53,822 nucleotides of DNA from Sulfurimonas sp. (GTDB lineage: Bacteria; Campylobacterota; Campylobacteria; Campylobacterales; Sulfurimonadaceae): positions 1-53,822 of the forward strand of contig JAMOPL010000056.1 in the NCBI GenBank assembly GCA_027064515.1, in the 5' to 3' direction. Made by a program: the position numbers and the translations under genes. The notes beneath the pieces are model-generated. The model worked only from the letters and a program-made list of their open reading frames with translations. It did not search any database and was not told where the DNA came from. Of the stretch, positions 1 to 9,471 are shown piece by piece; position 1 is the stretch's first letter; each line of letters opens with the position of its first letter.

Positions 1-694
1 AAAACAGGTGGATGAAGTGATTCTACCAGCTTATGAAAAACTCAAAGCACAGTTTTTAGATGAGAAACTTTTTGAGCCAACTATTATTTACGGATATTTT
101 CCATGTCGTAGTGATGATAACACTCTTCTTGTTTTTGATGAGAGTGAGGGGTATAACTCAGAGGATGAGATTAACCGTGAGCCTTTAGAAAATGTTATAG
201 GACGAGCCATAAAACAATTCAGTTTCCCTAGACAAAGCAAACAACCACACCGTGCAATTAGTGACTTTTTTCACTCAGATAGACACGATGTGTTAGCACT
301 AACATGTGTGAGTGCTGGTGGAAAACTAAGCGATGCAGAGAGAGAGATTATGGATGCTGGTAACTACACAGAATATTATCAATTCCATGGTTTAGGTGTT
401 GAGTTAGCTGAAGCGTTAGCCGAGATTGCTCACAAACAGATAAGACTTGATTTGAATATTTCAGATAATGAGGGGAGTAAATTGAGTGATGTTCAGATGA
501 ACAAATATCAAGGAAGCCGTTACTCATTTGGTTATGCAGCCTGTCCAGATTTGGAGCTTAACCGTCCACTTTTTGACCTGTTAAAACCTGAAGAGTTTGG
601 AATCGAGTTAAGTGAAACTTTTCAGATTCACCCTGAACAATCTACAAGTGCATTAGTTGTTTATCATCCTAATGCTAGTTATTATAATGTTTAG
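1..694 (+). CDS. metH: Cobalamin-dependent methionine synthase, C-terminal activation domain (5'-truncated by window edge)
   Basis: The frame is open from the first bases of the window, so the GTG at 8 is internal and not a start; only the last ~230 residues are seen. They form the AdoMet-binding reactivation domain of MetH, which methylates homocysteine with methyl-cobalamin and reductively re-methylates oxidised B12. Visible family motifs are YGYFPCR near the start, the helix HGLGVELAEALAE, the AdoMet-binding R-x-x-x-G-Y signature (RYSFGY) followed by ACP, and the terminal HPEQSTSA block. The catalytic, folate and B12 domains must lie upstream of the window. It is the B12 consumer nearest the corrin-ring cluster found at 16-26 kb. 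An AGATAAGGT hairpin overlaps its stop codon. Confidence 0.95.
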   Translation, partial: KQVDEVILPAYEKLKAQFLDEKLFEPTIIYGYFPCRSDDNTLLVFDESEGYNSEDEINREPLENVIGRAIKQFSFPRQSKQPHRAISDFFHSDRHDVLALTCVSAGGKLSDAEREIMDAGNYTEYYQFHGLGVELAEALAEIAHKQIRLDLNISDNEGSKLSDVQMNKYQGSRYSFGYAACPDLELNRPLFDLLKPEEFGIELSETFQIHPEQSTSALVVYHPNASYYNV

Positions 695-714
695 ATAAGG
701 TTTAGACCTTATCT
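693..714 (+). terminator. Hairpin at metH stop codon
   Basis: A perfect 9-bp inverted repeat (AGATAAGGT / ACCTTATCT, 4-nt loop) begins inside the metH stop codon and lies between convergent genes. It is followed on the plus strand by ACTCTT rather than a long U tract, so it is a weak or factor-assisted terminator at best. Confidence 0.45.
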
Positions 715-730
715 ACTCTTACATAAATTA

Positions 731-1165
731 TCAATTATCTTTTAATTTAGCATAAAGATTATTTTCTTCAAAATCTATTCTTTTTCCAAGAACATTAATA
801 AGCTCTTTAAAATCATATATAAAATTTTCATCATATACTGCATCATCATATGTATACTTTGTCAAAAAAACTAAAACAGCTGTTTTTGCACCTTTAAAAG
901 TATTTCTAAATTCAACTATAAGTTTTTCCAATTTTCTATCTAGTTTTTTACTATCTCTTAAGAGATCTATTAATTCTGTATCCTCTTCCATCAAATGACC
1001 GATAGTTACTTTTTTTAATGTTTCTAATGTTTGGTGTATATATTTATTATTACCACTTTCATATGCAGAAACAACACTATTAGCTAAAGAAACTATCTCT
1101 ATATGATCACTAGACCAATGTTCCACAAGTTTTTGATTTTTTGATGAAAATAATGAAAAAAACAA
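731..1165 (-). CDS. Hemerythrin/HHE-like helical protein (degenerate metal ligands)
   Basis: A 144-residue all-helical protein. The TTG start is chosen because GAGGGG lies six bases upstream of it. The first half fits a hemerythrin-like cation-binding bundle: H16 and D20-H21 in helix 1, then H57-x-x-x-E61 (GHLMEEDTEL) in helix 2, and an acidic FEENNLY stretch in the last helix. The histidines expected in the C-terminal helices are not evident, so the di-iron site would be incomplete. The role could be oxygen/NO sensing or structural. It is monocistronic, convergent with metH and downstream of the comM-like gene on the same strand (56 bp gap). Family assignment is moderate and function is unknown. 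Confidence 0.5.
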   Translation of the reverse strand: MFFSLFSSKNQKLVEHWSSDHIEIVSLANSVVSAYESGNNKYIHQTLETLKKVTIGHLMEEDTELIDLLRDSKKLDRKLEKLIVEFRNTFKGAKTAVLVFLTKYTYDDAVYDENFIYDFKELINVLGKRIDFEENNLYAKLKDN

Positions 1166-1221
1166 AACAAACCCCTCTTTAAATAGTTGTACTATTAAAA
1201 ATATATTTATTGAATTATATC

Positions 1222-2730
1222 TTATCTTCTCCTATAACTCAAAGCCTCTAAAATATGTTTCTTCTTTATAATCTCACTAGAATCTAAATCAGCAATAGTT
1301 CTTGATACTTTTTGAACTTTTTTTATGGCTCTATATGATAAACCGAATCTATCTATTGCCATATCTAAAATACCTTTTACCTCATCATCCAATATACAAA
1401 ATTTTTCTATCTCTTCATCATTTAGCTTTGCATTAAATTTATCTTGCCCTCTATTTTTTGCAAATATATGCGATTCCACTACCATCTTATGAAACTCTTT
1501 TGATGAGTAGCTTGATTTATCATCTTTATTTACCTGTTGCATAACAACATTTATATCCACTCTATCCAAAAATGGATCTGATAATCTATTCTTATATCTT
1601 TTAATCTCCACTTCACTACACCTACACTCTTTAGAATCATTTAGTAAGTTTCCACAAGGGCAAGGGTTCATAGCTCCTACAAAAAGAAAATCTGCTTGAT
1701 ACTCCACTTTTGAATTTACCCTTGAGATTCTTATTTTATTATCTTGCATCGGTTCCCTTAGCGCTTCTAAAACATTTTTAGAGAAGTGTGGCAACTCATC
1801 AAAAAACAAGATTCCATTATGAGCCAAACCAACCTCACCTATCTGTGCCTTAAAAGAGCCTCCACCAAAGATACTTGCTTGTGTAGATGAGTGGTGAGGA
1901 GTTCTCATATTTCTATATGGTTTAAACTCTGGTTCTTTTAGATCTAAAGCTTGAAGCTTTGCTTCATTTAGAATCTCATCTATCTTCATAGGTGGTAAAA
2001 TATATCTTAGCCTTTTTGCTATCATACTTTTTCCACACCCAGGACTACCCTCATAAATTATATTATGAAATCCACAAGCTGAGATTAAAGTAGCTCTTTT
2101 TGCCACCTCTTGACCTTTTACATCAATAAAATCATATTGATACTCTTTAGTATAATAATAGTTCTCACCATCTATCTCATAAAATGGATAATCTATTGAA
2201 CTTGATTCTACTGTTGGGGAAGCACTCTCTTGATTTTTTAGTAAATCCATAGCCTCTTTAAGTGTCTTAACTCCGTAAAACTCTATATTTGGAATCTTAG
2301 ATAATTTTTTTAAAGCAGAAAATGGAACAATAGCTTTATGGATTAATTTCTGATTTGCCAAAGACAAGATAAGTGGATAAAGTTGAAGATTCTCCTTTAC
2401 AGAACCATCAAGTCCCAATTCACCAAAAACAAACCATTCACTAAAATCATCATCTATATAGTCTAATGCAATTAATAAGGCTATGCTCAAATCAAACTGA
2501 GAACCCTCCTTTTTCACATCACTAGGAGCTAGATTTATTGTTATCCGTTTTGGAGGAAAGGAAAACTCATTAGAGAGTAATGCAGATTTAGAACGCTCTT
2601 TAGCTTCTGTTATAGCTGTACTAGCCATCCCAACAATAGAAAAGGAGGGTAAACCTTTTGTAAGAGTTGATTCAACAGTAACTACTTTTGCTTCTATACC
2701 CTCATTTGTTGCACAATTTACACTTTTCAT
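1222..2730 (-). CDS. comM: YifB/ComM family magnesium-chelatase-like AAA+ ATPase
   Basis: A 502-residue protein with the full ComM/YifB layout: an N-terminal ChlI/Lon-like S5 fold (about residues 1-170), then an AAA+ Mg-chelatase module with Walker A GSPGCGKS, Walker B ILFFDELPHF and a Cys-rich CPCG/CRC insertion, and a C-terminal Mg_chelatase_C region. ComM is a hexameric helicase that promotes branch migration during natural transformation and is widespread even in bacteria not known to be competent. The ATG start has AGGAG eight bases upstream. It is divergent from the GGDEF/EAL gene across a 192-bp AT-rich gap. Confidence 0.9.
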   Translation of the reverse strand: MKSVNCATNEGIEAKVVTVESTLTKGLPSFSIVGMASTAITEAKERSKSALLSNEFSFPPKRITINLAPSDVKKEGSQFDLSIALLIALDYIDDDFSEWFVFGELGLDGSVKENLQLYPLILSLANQKLIHKAIVPFSALKKLSKIPNIEFYGVKTLKEAMDLLKNQESASPTVESSSIDYPFYEIDGENYYYTKEYQYDFIDVKGQEVAKRATLISACGFHNIIYEGSPGCGKSMIAKRLRYILPPMKIDEILNEAKLQALDLKEPEFKPYRNMRTPHHSSTQASIFGGGSFKAQIGEVGLAHNGILFFDELPHFSKNVLEALREPMQDNKIRISRVNSKVEYQADFLFVGAMNPCPCGNLLNDSKECRCSEVEIKRYKNRLSDPFLDRVDINVVMQQVNKDDKSSYSSKEFHKMVVESHIFAKNRGQDKFNAKLNDEEIEKFCILDDEVKGILDMAIDRFGLSYRAIKKVQKVSRTIADLDSSEIIKKKHILEALSYRRR

Positions 2731-2922
2731 AATAATTCTCCTAAAATCTAAAGAATTTTAAATTCCAGTATACTACCTCACTTTTTACTATACACTATAT
2801 AAAATTGCAATTTGTCATATTTTTTTTATATTCTCACAAATTTAGTTTAAATAGTTATAAAAACCATAAAATAAAGATTCAATAATGTAAAATATATCTA
2901 ATTATTTTAATAAAGGTCATTA

Positions 2923-5364
2923 ATGAAAAATATACAAAACTTAAAAACTTTAAAAACTTTAAAAAATGCTAGTGTTATAAATTCTATTATTGTTGCGGCT
3001 GTTATAATGGTGAGTGCTTTATTCTTTTTTATCCCTTATATCATGGAACAATATACTATTAAAACAATAATTGCTCATAGTAAAAATAGTGTTGAACAGA
3101 TTAAACTTATAAGAGCTTATTATGTAGATGCTGTTGTTGATGATATAAAAAAATATGCTCCAAACATAACATTTCATTATGACCATAAAGGGGTTAATGG
3201 AAGATTACCACTACCCACAACTACTATCTATGATTTAAGTAAGATTTTTAGTGAAAACACTGGGATAAAATATAACTTGTATAGTGATTATCCATTTGCA
3301 AACAGAAAAGATAGAGTACTTACTGATTTTCAGAAAGAAGCTATTAAATACACAAAAAAGAATAAAGATGGTGTATATGTAAAACGAGATACCATAAATG
3401 GAAAAGAAGTTTTAAGAGTTGCTACAACAGACTATATGACAGACCAATCTTGTGTTAATTGTCATAACAATCATATAGATAGAACTTGGGAAGCAAATAA
3501 ATGGAAGCTTGGTGATAAAAGAGGTGTCTTAGAGGTTATCACACCATTAGAAAATGAATTGGCTGATCATAAAATTATGAGAAACTATATCATTATTTTT
3601 ATCATCATAACCTTTGGAACAGTTTTATTGTATCTGTTTTATAAAATCAGAAAAAGAGAGAATGAACTTTTTGAAGTAAATGATAAACTAGAAGATACAG
3701 TAAACAACAAAAATAAAAAAATACAATCTATGGAAAAATTAACAAACCATTATATTATCTCATCAAAAACAGATACTAAGGGAATCATTACAGATGTTAG
3801 TCAAGCATTCATAGAGATTAGCGGTTATTCAAAAGAGGAGCTACTAAATAAACCTCATAATTTACTAAGACATCCAGATATGTTAAAAAGTACATTTAAA
3901 GATATGTGGAAGACTATACAATTAGGAAAAACTTGGAGGGGTGAAGTTAAAAATCTTAAAAAAGATGGTGATTTTTACTGGGTAGATGCTGTAATATCTG
4001 CTGATTTTGATGATGATAATAATATCATCGGCTATAATGCAGTTAGACAAAATATTACTGCTCAAAAAGAAGCTTACTATTTAGCTTATCACGATTTTTT
4101 AACATCTCTACCAAACAGAGCGAAGTTTGAAGAGATAGCCTCTCATGCGATTAAATCAGCCCAAAGAAATAATAATATAATTGCTATCCTTTTTATAGAC
4201 CTAGATAAATTCAAAAATATAAACGATACACTTGGTCATCATTATGGTGATGAGATGCTAAAAGTTGTTAGTAAAAGAATGCAAAATATTTTAAAAGATA
4301 TAGATACTATATCTAGAATTGGTGGGGATGAGTTTGTAATTTTACTAGAATCAATTACAAACACTAAACATATAGAAACTATTGTAAATAGAATTTTAGA
4401 CATTCTAAGAAAACCTATCGAAATCTTTAATAACACAGTTTACACTACTGCCAGTATAGGTATATCTATGTATCCTGATAATGGAAAAACTGTATCTAAA
4501 CTAATGAGATATGCAGATAGTGCAATGTACCATGCAAAAGATATGGGCAGAGATAGTTATCAATTTTATAGTGAAGAGCTAAACATCTTATTTACAAGAA
4601 AAATAGCTGTTGAAAAAGCTGTAAAAGATGCTATTACAAATAACTCTTTTGATTTTGTATTTCAACCAAAATATAATTTAATCTCTCATAAATGTAGCAG
4701 TTGTGAAGTTTTACTAAGATTAACAGATAAAGAGTTAGGATTTATTTCACCAGCAGAGTTTATACCAATAGCTGAAGAGAACAATATGATAATTGATATT
4801 GGAAATATTGTATTTAAAAAAGCTGTTCAAACATTTAAAAAATGGAAAGATATAGATTTAGGGATTGAACAAATATCTATAAATATATCAAGTACTCAAT
4901 TATCTGAAGAGAATATTGTTGCCAAGTATCTAAATATTATCAAAGAGAATAATATTCTCCCTACAAATATTGAATTAGAACTAACTGAACACTCTATGAT
5001 AGATGATTTAGATAAAAATATAAAAGTTCTAACAGAGCTAAGAGATTTAGGTTTTGAAATATCTATCGATGATTTTGGAACAGGTTATTCATCTATGAGT
5101 TATCTTAAAAAACTTCCTATTGATACGATTAAAATAGATAAATCTTTTATAGACGATATAGCTATAAATAAAGATGATTTAGCTATCGCTCATGCCATTA
5201 TTCAAATATCTAATGATTTAGGCTATAAGATAATCGCTGAAGGGATAGAGGATATAAAACAGGAAAATATTTTAATTGACTTAGGTTGTAAATACGGACA
5301 AGGATTTATATACTCTAAAGGATTATCAAATGAAGATTTCATCTCATTTATAAATAAAGAATAA
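2923..5364 (+). CDS. Membrane heme-sensor PAS-GGDEF-EAL c-di-GMP protein
   Basis: An 813-residue cyclic di-GMP enzyme. Order: cytoplasmic start, TM1 (~20-42), a periplasmic Tll0287-like/DUF3365 sensor with one heme-binding CVNCH motif near residue 180, TM2 (~221-243), a PAS domain (~270-375, aerotaxis-like GYSKEELLNKPHNLLRHPDM), GGDEF (~385-545) and EAL (~565-813). The cyclase signature RIGGDEF is intact. In the EAL domain the signature reads EVLLR instead of EALLR, while DDFGTGYSS, KIDKSFI and AEGIE are kept, so hydrolysis is plausible. The c-type heme suggests redox, O2 or NO sensing. It is a single gene convergent with def and separated from it by a strong bidirectional terminator. Confidence 0.9.
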   Translation: MKNIQNLKTLKTLKNASVINSIIVAAVIMVSALFFFIPYIMEQYTIKTIIAHSKNSVEQIKLIRAYYVDAVVDDIKKYAPNITFHYDHKGVNGRLPLPTTTIYDLSKIFSENTGIKYNLYSDYPFANRKDRVLTDFQKEAIKYTKKNKDGVYVKRDTINGKEVLRVATTDYMTDQSCVNCHNNHIDRTWEANKWKLGDKRGVLEVITPLENELADHKIMRNYIIIFIIITFGTVLLYLFYKIRKRENELFEVNDKLEDTVNNKNKKIQSMEKLTNHYIISSKTDTKGIITDVSQAFIEISGYSKEELLNKPHNLLRHPDMLKSTFKDMWKTIQLGKTWRGEVKNLKKDGDFYWVDAVISADFDDDNNIIGYNAVRQNITAQKEAYYLAYHDFLTSLPNRAKFEEIASHAIKSAQRNNNIIAILFIDLDKFKNINDTLGHHYGDEMLKVVSKRMQNILKDIDTISRIGGDEFVILLESITNTKHIETIVNRILDILRKPIEIFNNTVYTTASIGISMYPDNGKTVSKLMRYADSAMYHAKDMGRDSYQFYSEELNILFTRKIAVEKAVKDAITNNSFDFVFQPKYNLISHKCSSCEVLLRLTDKELGFISPAEFIPIAEENNMIIDIGNIVFKKAVQTFKKWKDIDLGIEQISINISSTQLSEENIVAKYLNIIKENNILPTNIELELTEHSMIDDLDKNIKVLTELRDLGFEISIDDFGTGYSSMSYLKKLPIDTIKIDKSFIDDIAINKDDLAIAHAIIQISNDLGYKIIAEGIEDIKQENILIDLGCKYGQGFIYSKGLSNEDFISFINKE

Positions 5365-5387
5365 TAATATTCTTTATTTATTTTTTA
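5352..5387. terminator. Bidirectional intrinsic terminator between convergent genes
   Basis: A perfect 12-bp stem (AAATAAAGAATA / TATTCTTTATTT) with a 4-nt loop, followed on the plus strand by ATTTTTT. It overlaps the stop of the GGDEF/EAL gene and sits just before the def stop codon on the other strand. The stem is AT-rich, but its length and U tract support termination. Confidence 0.7.
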
Positions 5388-5905
5388 GAAGTTTTTTTCT
5401 CTTTTAACATTCGCTTATACTCTTTTTCAAATTTTCTTCGTCTTGATGATGTTAATCTATCAATAAATAAAATTCCATCTAAATGATCTATCTCATGCTG
5501 TATAGCAATACTTAAAAGTCCATCAGCATCTATTGACTTTGAGATTCCATCTCTATCTTTATACTCTATTGAGACAGTGTCATACCTAACTATATCTTCA
5601 TAAAAAGATGGTACACTTAAACAACCCTCTTGATAAGTTGTTTCACCATTTTTTTTAATTACAACAGGATTAATAATCTCAATAAGATTCTCTTTTAGTT
5701 GTTCACCATCTTCTTGTGGAATATTTAATATCAAAACTTGTTTAGCATGGGCTACTTGAATTGCTGCCAAACCAATACCATTAGTATTCATCATTATTGG
5801 GTACATAGCATCTAAAAGTTTATGTAACTCTTCATCAAAGTTTTCAACAACTTTTGATTTTTCTTTTAATTTTTTATCTGGATACTCTACTATTTTTAAA
5901 TTCAT
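5378..5905 (-). CDS. def: Peptide deformylase
   Basis: A 175-residue metallohydrolase that removes the N-formyl group from nascent proteins. All three family motifs are present: GIGLAAIQV (~43-51), EGCLSVP (~92-98, metal Cys) and QHEIDHLDG (~136-144, metal His pair and catalytic Glu). Length is typical. The C-terminal tail is Lys/Arg-rich. It is the last gene of a minus-strand run tig-clpP-GGDEF-like-def with gaps of only 3-8 bp, so it is probably co-transcribed with chaperone and protease genes that also act on nascent or misfolded proteins. Confidence 0.95.
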   Translation of the reverse strand: MNLKIVEYPDKKLKEKSKVVENFDEELHKLLDAMYPIMMNTNGIGLAAIQVAHAKQVLILNIPQEDGEQLKENLIEIINPVVIKKNGETTYQEGCLSVPSFYEDIVRYDTVSIEYKDRDGISKSIDADGLLSIAIQHEIDHLDGILFIDRLTSSRRRKFEKEYKRMLKEKKTSKK

Positions 5906-5908
5906 TAT

Positions 5909-7018
5909 TTACTCTTCTTTCTTTTTAACTACTGATGTCTCTTCAATATTTGCATAATAATCCTTTTTAGGATTTTCATATGCTTTTTTGATTCCATTAA
6001 GAGCATTCATAACTATCTCTTCTACTGCAAATGGAAGTCTAATATCTGTAATACCGATAGAAACTTTTAATTGTATCTCCTTGTCAGCTAAGAAAAAGTT
6101 ACTATTTGACACTAGCTCACACAGTCTATGACTTGCTTTTTGCGCACTCTCTATATCAGTATGTTTTAAGAGCATAGAAAATATACCATTACCATAGTGA
6201 GCTACAATATCACTTCTACGAGATGTTTTCAACAGAAGCCTAGCAATTGTTTTAGTCATTAGATTGAGTGCTTTTTCATTCTTTACTTCATTCTTTAAAT
6301 CACGAGATAATTCAATCATAATAAGAGAACTTTTATGTTTGTAATTATCAACAAGCTCTATCTCTTGTTCTATTTTAGTAAGTAAATATCTTTTGTTATA
6401 CACACCAAACTTATTATCAAAAATAGTTTCATTCTCAACTTGTTTTACAATACCAGCAGTATCATCATAGATATTTTTCATCTGTAAACTTTGCTTTTTT
6501 ACTATTGTATTAAGTTTATCTACATCACCACCTAAAGTATTTATAATATTTATTGCTTCAGTTTCAGTAGAATTTTCAAGAAGTTCTTTTTTTCTTTTTT
6601 CTAGTATTTTTGACATTAAGTTCATATTTTTATATAAACCAACAGTAACACTTAAAATATTTTTAATTGATGAAAAACCTTGTTTTAAACTTTGTTCTAA
6701 CATTATAGTTTTATCATCATTATTATCATCATCATCTAACTCAAGTAATGATTTAATTTGCTTCTTAAGGTTTTCACTTTTTTTTTCTAGTAATCTATCA
6801 AAATAGAGCGAAAAATTATTTGGAGTTGGGGGAAGATTATCTTTTATAAGTGCATTTAATACCTCTTTAGCATAGATTTCAACTTCACTAACTGGATTGT
6901 TCAAATCTAATGCATCAAAAGTTATATCAGCTTCAGGTGACGATTCTGAAAATGATTCTAAATCAAATTCTGATGCTTTTGCTACACGACGATTTCTATT
7001 TCTTAATCCCCCTGACAT
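5909..7018 (-). CDS. GGDEF-like protein with degenerate active site
   Basis: A 369-residue soluble protein. The N-terminal ~190 residues are acidic and helical (a D/N run near residue 95, no recognisable sensor domain). The C-terminal ~165 residues have the diguanylate cyclase fold pattern: entry motif FGVYNKRYL, and the catalytic loop reads HYGNGIF where an active enzyme has R-Y-G-G-D/E-E-F. The Mg/GTP signature is therefore lost and the protein is more likely a regulator or c-di-GMP effector than a cyclase. It sits 8 bp downstream of clpP and 3 bp before def, so its job is probably tied to that operon or to cell envelope growth. No membrane segment is seen. Confidence 0.75.
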   Translation of the reverse strand: MSGGLRNRNRRVAKASEFDLESFSESSPEADITFDALDLNNPVSEVEIYAKEVLNALIKDNLPPTPNNFSLYFDRLLEKKSENLKKQIKSLLELDDDDNNDDKTIMLEQSLKQGFSSIKNILSVTVGLYKNMNLMSKILEKRKKELLENSTETEAINIINTLGGDVDKLNTIVKKQSLQMKNIYDDTAGIVKQVENETIFDNKFGVYNKRYLLTKIEQEIELVDNYKHKSSLIMIELSRDLKNEVKNEKALNLMTKTIARLLLKTSRRSDIVAHYGNGIFSMLLKHTDIESAQKASHRLCELVSNSNFFLADKEIQLKVSIGITDIRLPFAVEEIVMNALNGIKKAYENPKKDYYANIEETSVVKKKEE

Positions 7019-7026
7019 ACTAACTC

Positions 7027-7620
7027 CTATAACTCTTTAATACTTTTTTCCAAAACTTCATCTATCATACCATACTCTTTAGTCTCTTTGGCACTCATAA
7101 AGTTATCTCTATCGGTATCTTTTTCTATTGTTTTTATAGATTGACCACTATTTTTTGCTAAGATAGAATTAAGTTCTTTCTTCATTCTTAAAATCTCTTC
7201 AGCTTGAATAGCTATATCAGAAGCTTGACCCTGAGCACCACCTAAAGGTTGATGAATCATAATACGAGCATGTGGAAGAGCATATCTTTTACCCTTTTCA
7301 CCAGATGATAATAAAAAAGCACCCATTGAAGCTGCTTGACCTATACATATAGTAGCAACATTTGGGCGAATATAATTCATTGTATCAAAGATAGCCATAC
7401 CTGCTGTTACAACTCCACCTGGGGAGTTGATGTAAAAATAGATATCTTTTTCTGGATCTTCTGCTTCAAGAAATAAAAACTGTGCAACAATAGTAGAAGC
7501 AACTTGATCGTTTACCTCTCCACTAAGCATCACAATTCTATCTTTTAAAAGACGAGAAAAAATATCATAAGAGCGTTCACCACGACCTGTTTTTTCTACT
7601 ACATAAGGGATATAGCTCAT
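7027..7620 (-). CDS. clpP: ATP-dependent Clp protease proteolytic subunit
   Basis: A 197-residue serine peptidase that forms the tetradecameric ClpP chamber and works with ClpX/ClpA unfoldases. The catalytic triad is visible: Ser in [11 protein letters not shown] (~98), His in [10 protein letters not shown] (~123) and Asp in the DTDRDNF stretch (~172). The N-terminal [15 protein letters not shown] and the SRLLKDRI block are standard. It follows tig by 3 bp, the conserved tig-clpP order. A clpX gene does not follow; a degenerate GGDEF gene and def do. Confidence 0.97.
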   Translation of the reverse strand: MSYIPYVVEKTGRGERSYDIFSRLLKDRIVMLSGEVNDQVASTIVAQFLFLEAEDPEKDIYFYINSPGGVVTAGMAIFDTMNYIRPNVATICIGQAASMGAFLLSSGEKGKRYALPHARIMIHQPLGGAQGQASDIAIQAEEILRMKKELNSILAKNSGQSIKTIEKDTDRDNFMSAKETKEYGMIDEVLEKSIKEL

Positions 7621-7623
7621 TAT

Positions 7624-8925
7624 TTATGCTTCTTTTATTTTAGAGTTAAGTAATCCTGAAAGAACTTTATCTTCAACCATTGACATTTGAATTGCAGGAA
7701 TATATCCAGCATCTTTATACTGTTCAAAAGCTTTTTGAGGATCTTGACCCATTTGCATCGCTTCATAATAGATAGTTTGCATAACTTCTTGCTCTTCAAC
7801 AGTTACATTTTCAGCCTTAGCTAAATTATCAATAATAAATGTTGCTCTAACACTTTTTTCTGCATCATCTCGTAAAGTTTTACGAAGCTCATTTAGTTTA
7901 TCAGCATCTTCACGAAGCTCTTTAATCTCATCTTCACTCATATCACCAGCTTTCTTGTTTAAAGCCATATCAATCTCTTGTTCAACAACAAATTCTGGTA
8001 AATCAAATTTAAAAGTTGAAACAAAAGTTTCTAATAATGCAGGTTTCATATCATCATTATAAAGTTTTGATAATTTTTCATTTTCTATTTGAGTTTTTAC
8101 TAATTCTTGAAGTTTAGCTAAATCTGCATCCTCTTCACCTTGAAGCATTTTCTTAGCTAAAGCATCATCAAGAACAACTTCACCTTTAGTTTGAATAGCA
8201 TTAAGATTTACTTTGAATTCAGCATCTTTAGAAGCTAAATCTCCACCATAATTTTCTGGGAAAGTAACTTTGATGATTTTTTCTTCACCCTTAGTCATAC
8301 CAATCATTTGATCTTCAAACCCTGGGATAAATTGACCTGAACCAATTACAAGAGAGAAATCTTTTGATGAACCACCATCAAAAAGCTTACCATCTACTGA
8401 ACCTTCAAAATCAAAAAGAGCAGAATCATCTTTAGCTAAAGGACGATCATCTTCAACATCAACTAAATCAGCTTGATTCTGAGCTAAGTCTGTAATTCTA
8501 ACAGTAACTTCCTCTTCTGTCACTACTGGCTTATCAAATTCAGAAACCATTGAAGCATAATCACCCATATCTATTTCTGGTCTCATAGCAACTTTTACAG
8601 CTACCTCAATTTTATCTTCAGTTTTATCAAACTTAGAGATATTTGGCTCACCAATTAATGATTCATTAGCGATATTTAATTCAGCTAAACCTTTATCAAA
8701 AACTTCACGAAGTGCTTCAGCTTCTGCATCTTGAACAAGTTTCTCACCATACTGTTTTTTAACAGCAGAAACAGGAACTTTACCTTTACGGAAACCATCA
8801 ATTTTAGCTGTTTTAGTTAGCTCTTTAGCTATTCTTTCTAATTTTGCATTTACCTCATCCATAGGGATTGTTGCTTCAATTGTAGCATTTGCACCGTCGA
8901 TTCTATTTGATTTGATTTCCATCAA
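7624..8925 (-). CDS. tig: Trigger factor, ribosome-associated chaperone and prolyl isomerase
   Basis: A 433-residue chaperone of full length. The N-terminal ribosome-binding domain carries the signature G-F-R-K-G-K-V-P at residues ~45-52. A central FKBP-type PPIase domain follows (about 150-240, with the block FDGGSSKDFSLVIGSG and GFEDQMIGM), then a long helical C-terminal substrate-binding domain. The start codon is doubled (ATG ATG); either is possible. It is first in the run with clpP, so folding and degradation of new proteins are co-expressed. Confidence 0.96.
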   Translation of the reverse strand: MMEIKSNRIDGANATIEATIPMDEVNAKLERIAKELTKTAKIDGFRKGKVPVSAVKKQYGEKLVQDAEAEALREVFDKGLAELNIANESLIGEPNISKFDKTEDKIEVAVKVAMRPEIDMGDYASMVSEFDKPVVTEEEVTVRITDLAQNQADLVDVEDDRPLAKDDSALFDFEGSVDGKLFDGGSSKDFSLVIGSGQFIPGFEDQMIGMTKGEEKIIKVTFPENYGGDLASKDAEFKVNLNAIQTKGEVVLDDALAKKMLQGEEDADLAKLQELVKTQIENEKLSKLYNDDMKPALLETFVSTFKFDLPEFVVEQEIDMALNKKAGDMSEDEIKELREDADKLNELRKTLRDDAEKSVRATFIIDNLAKAENVTVEEQEVMQTIYYEAMQMGQDPQKAFEQYKDAGYIPAIQMSMVEDKVLSGLLNSKIKEA

Positions 8926-9012
8926 TTTCCTTTAATTTTTATAATATTTAGTTATTAGGTAAAACCTATTCCAAATCATTTTATTTTGGGCAATTTTATC
9001 AAAAAACTACTT

Positions 9013-9471
9013 TTAATTAGCTTTACATAATTTAGGCTTAAAATGTAAAATTAAAAACCATACCACTGCTATATCTATCATTACATCTGCAAAATTAAAT
9101 ACTGCAAAATTAAATTTACAATGCCAATAAACCATATCAACAACACCACCGTGGATAAATCTATCATAAATATTTGAAAATGCACCACCTAAAAGTAACC
9201 CAGAAGGGAAGGCATAACAAAATTCTCTTTTATAAAATAGGTAGATTAAAATACCACTAATAAGTACAAGTTGAATATATTTAAGCCACTCTTCTAGAAA
9301 TGATAACATTGAAAATGCAACACCTTTATTGTAAACAAGAATCAAATCTATACACTCTGTGTAATATCGAAATCCATCAACAAAAAGCATCTTTATATTT
9401 TGGTCAATTATAAATATACCAACCATTGTAAACAGTAAAATTAAACTAAATTTAAAATTTTTATTATCCAT
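9013..9471 (-). CDS. lspA: Lipoprotein signal peptidase II
   Basis: A 152-residue inner membrane aspartyl protease that cleaves prolipoprotein signal peptides after diacylglyceryl transfer. Four hydrophobic segments are visible. Conserved blocks are D-Q-N-I-K near the start, [26 protein letters not shown] and FAVFNFADV; the Asp residues in VVD and FAD are the catalytic dyad of the family. It overlaps the end of glmM by 8 bp and is translationally coupled to it. At least one lipoprotein substrate lies in this window, at 47.0-47.6 kb. Confidence 0.95.
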   Translation of the reverse strand: MDNKNFKFSLILLFTMVGIFIIDQNIKMLFVDGFRYYTECIDLILVYNKGVAFSMLSFLEEWLKYIQLVLISGILIYLFYKREFCYAFPSGLLLGGAFSNIYDRFIHGGVVDMVYWHCKFNFAVFNFADVMIDIAVVWFLILHFKPKLCKAN

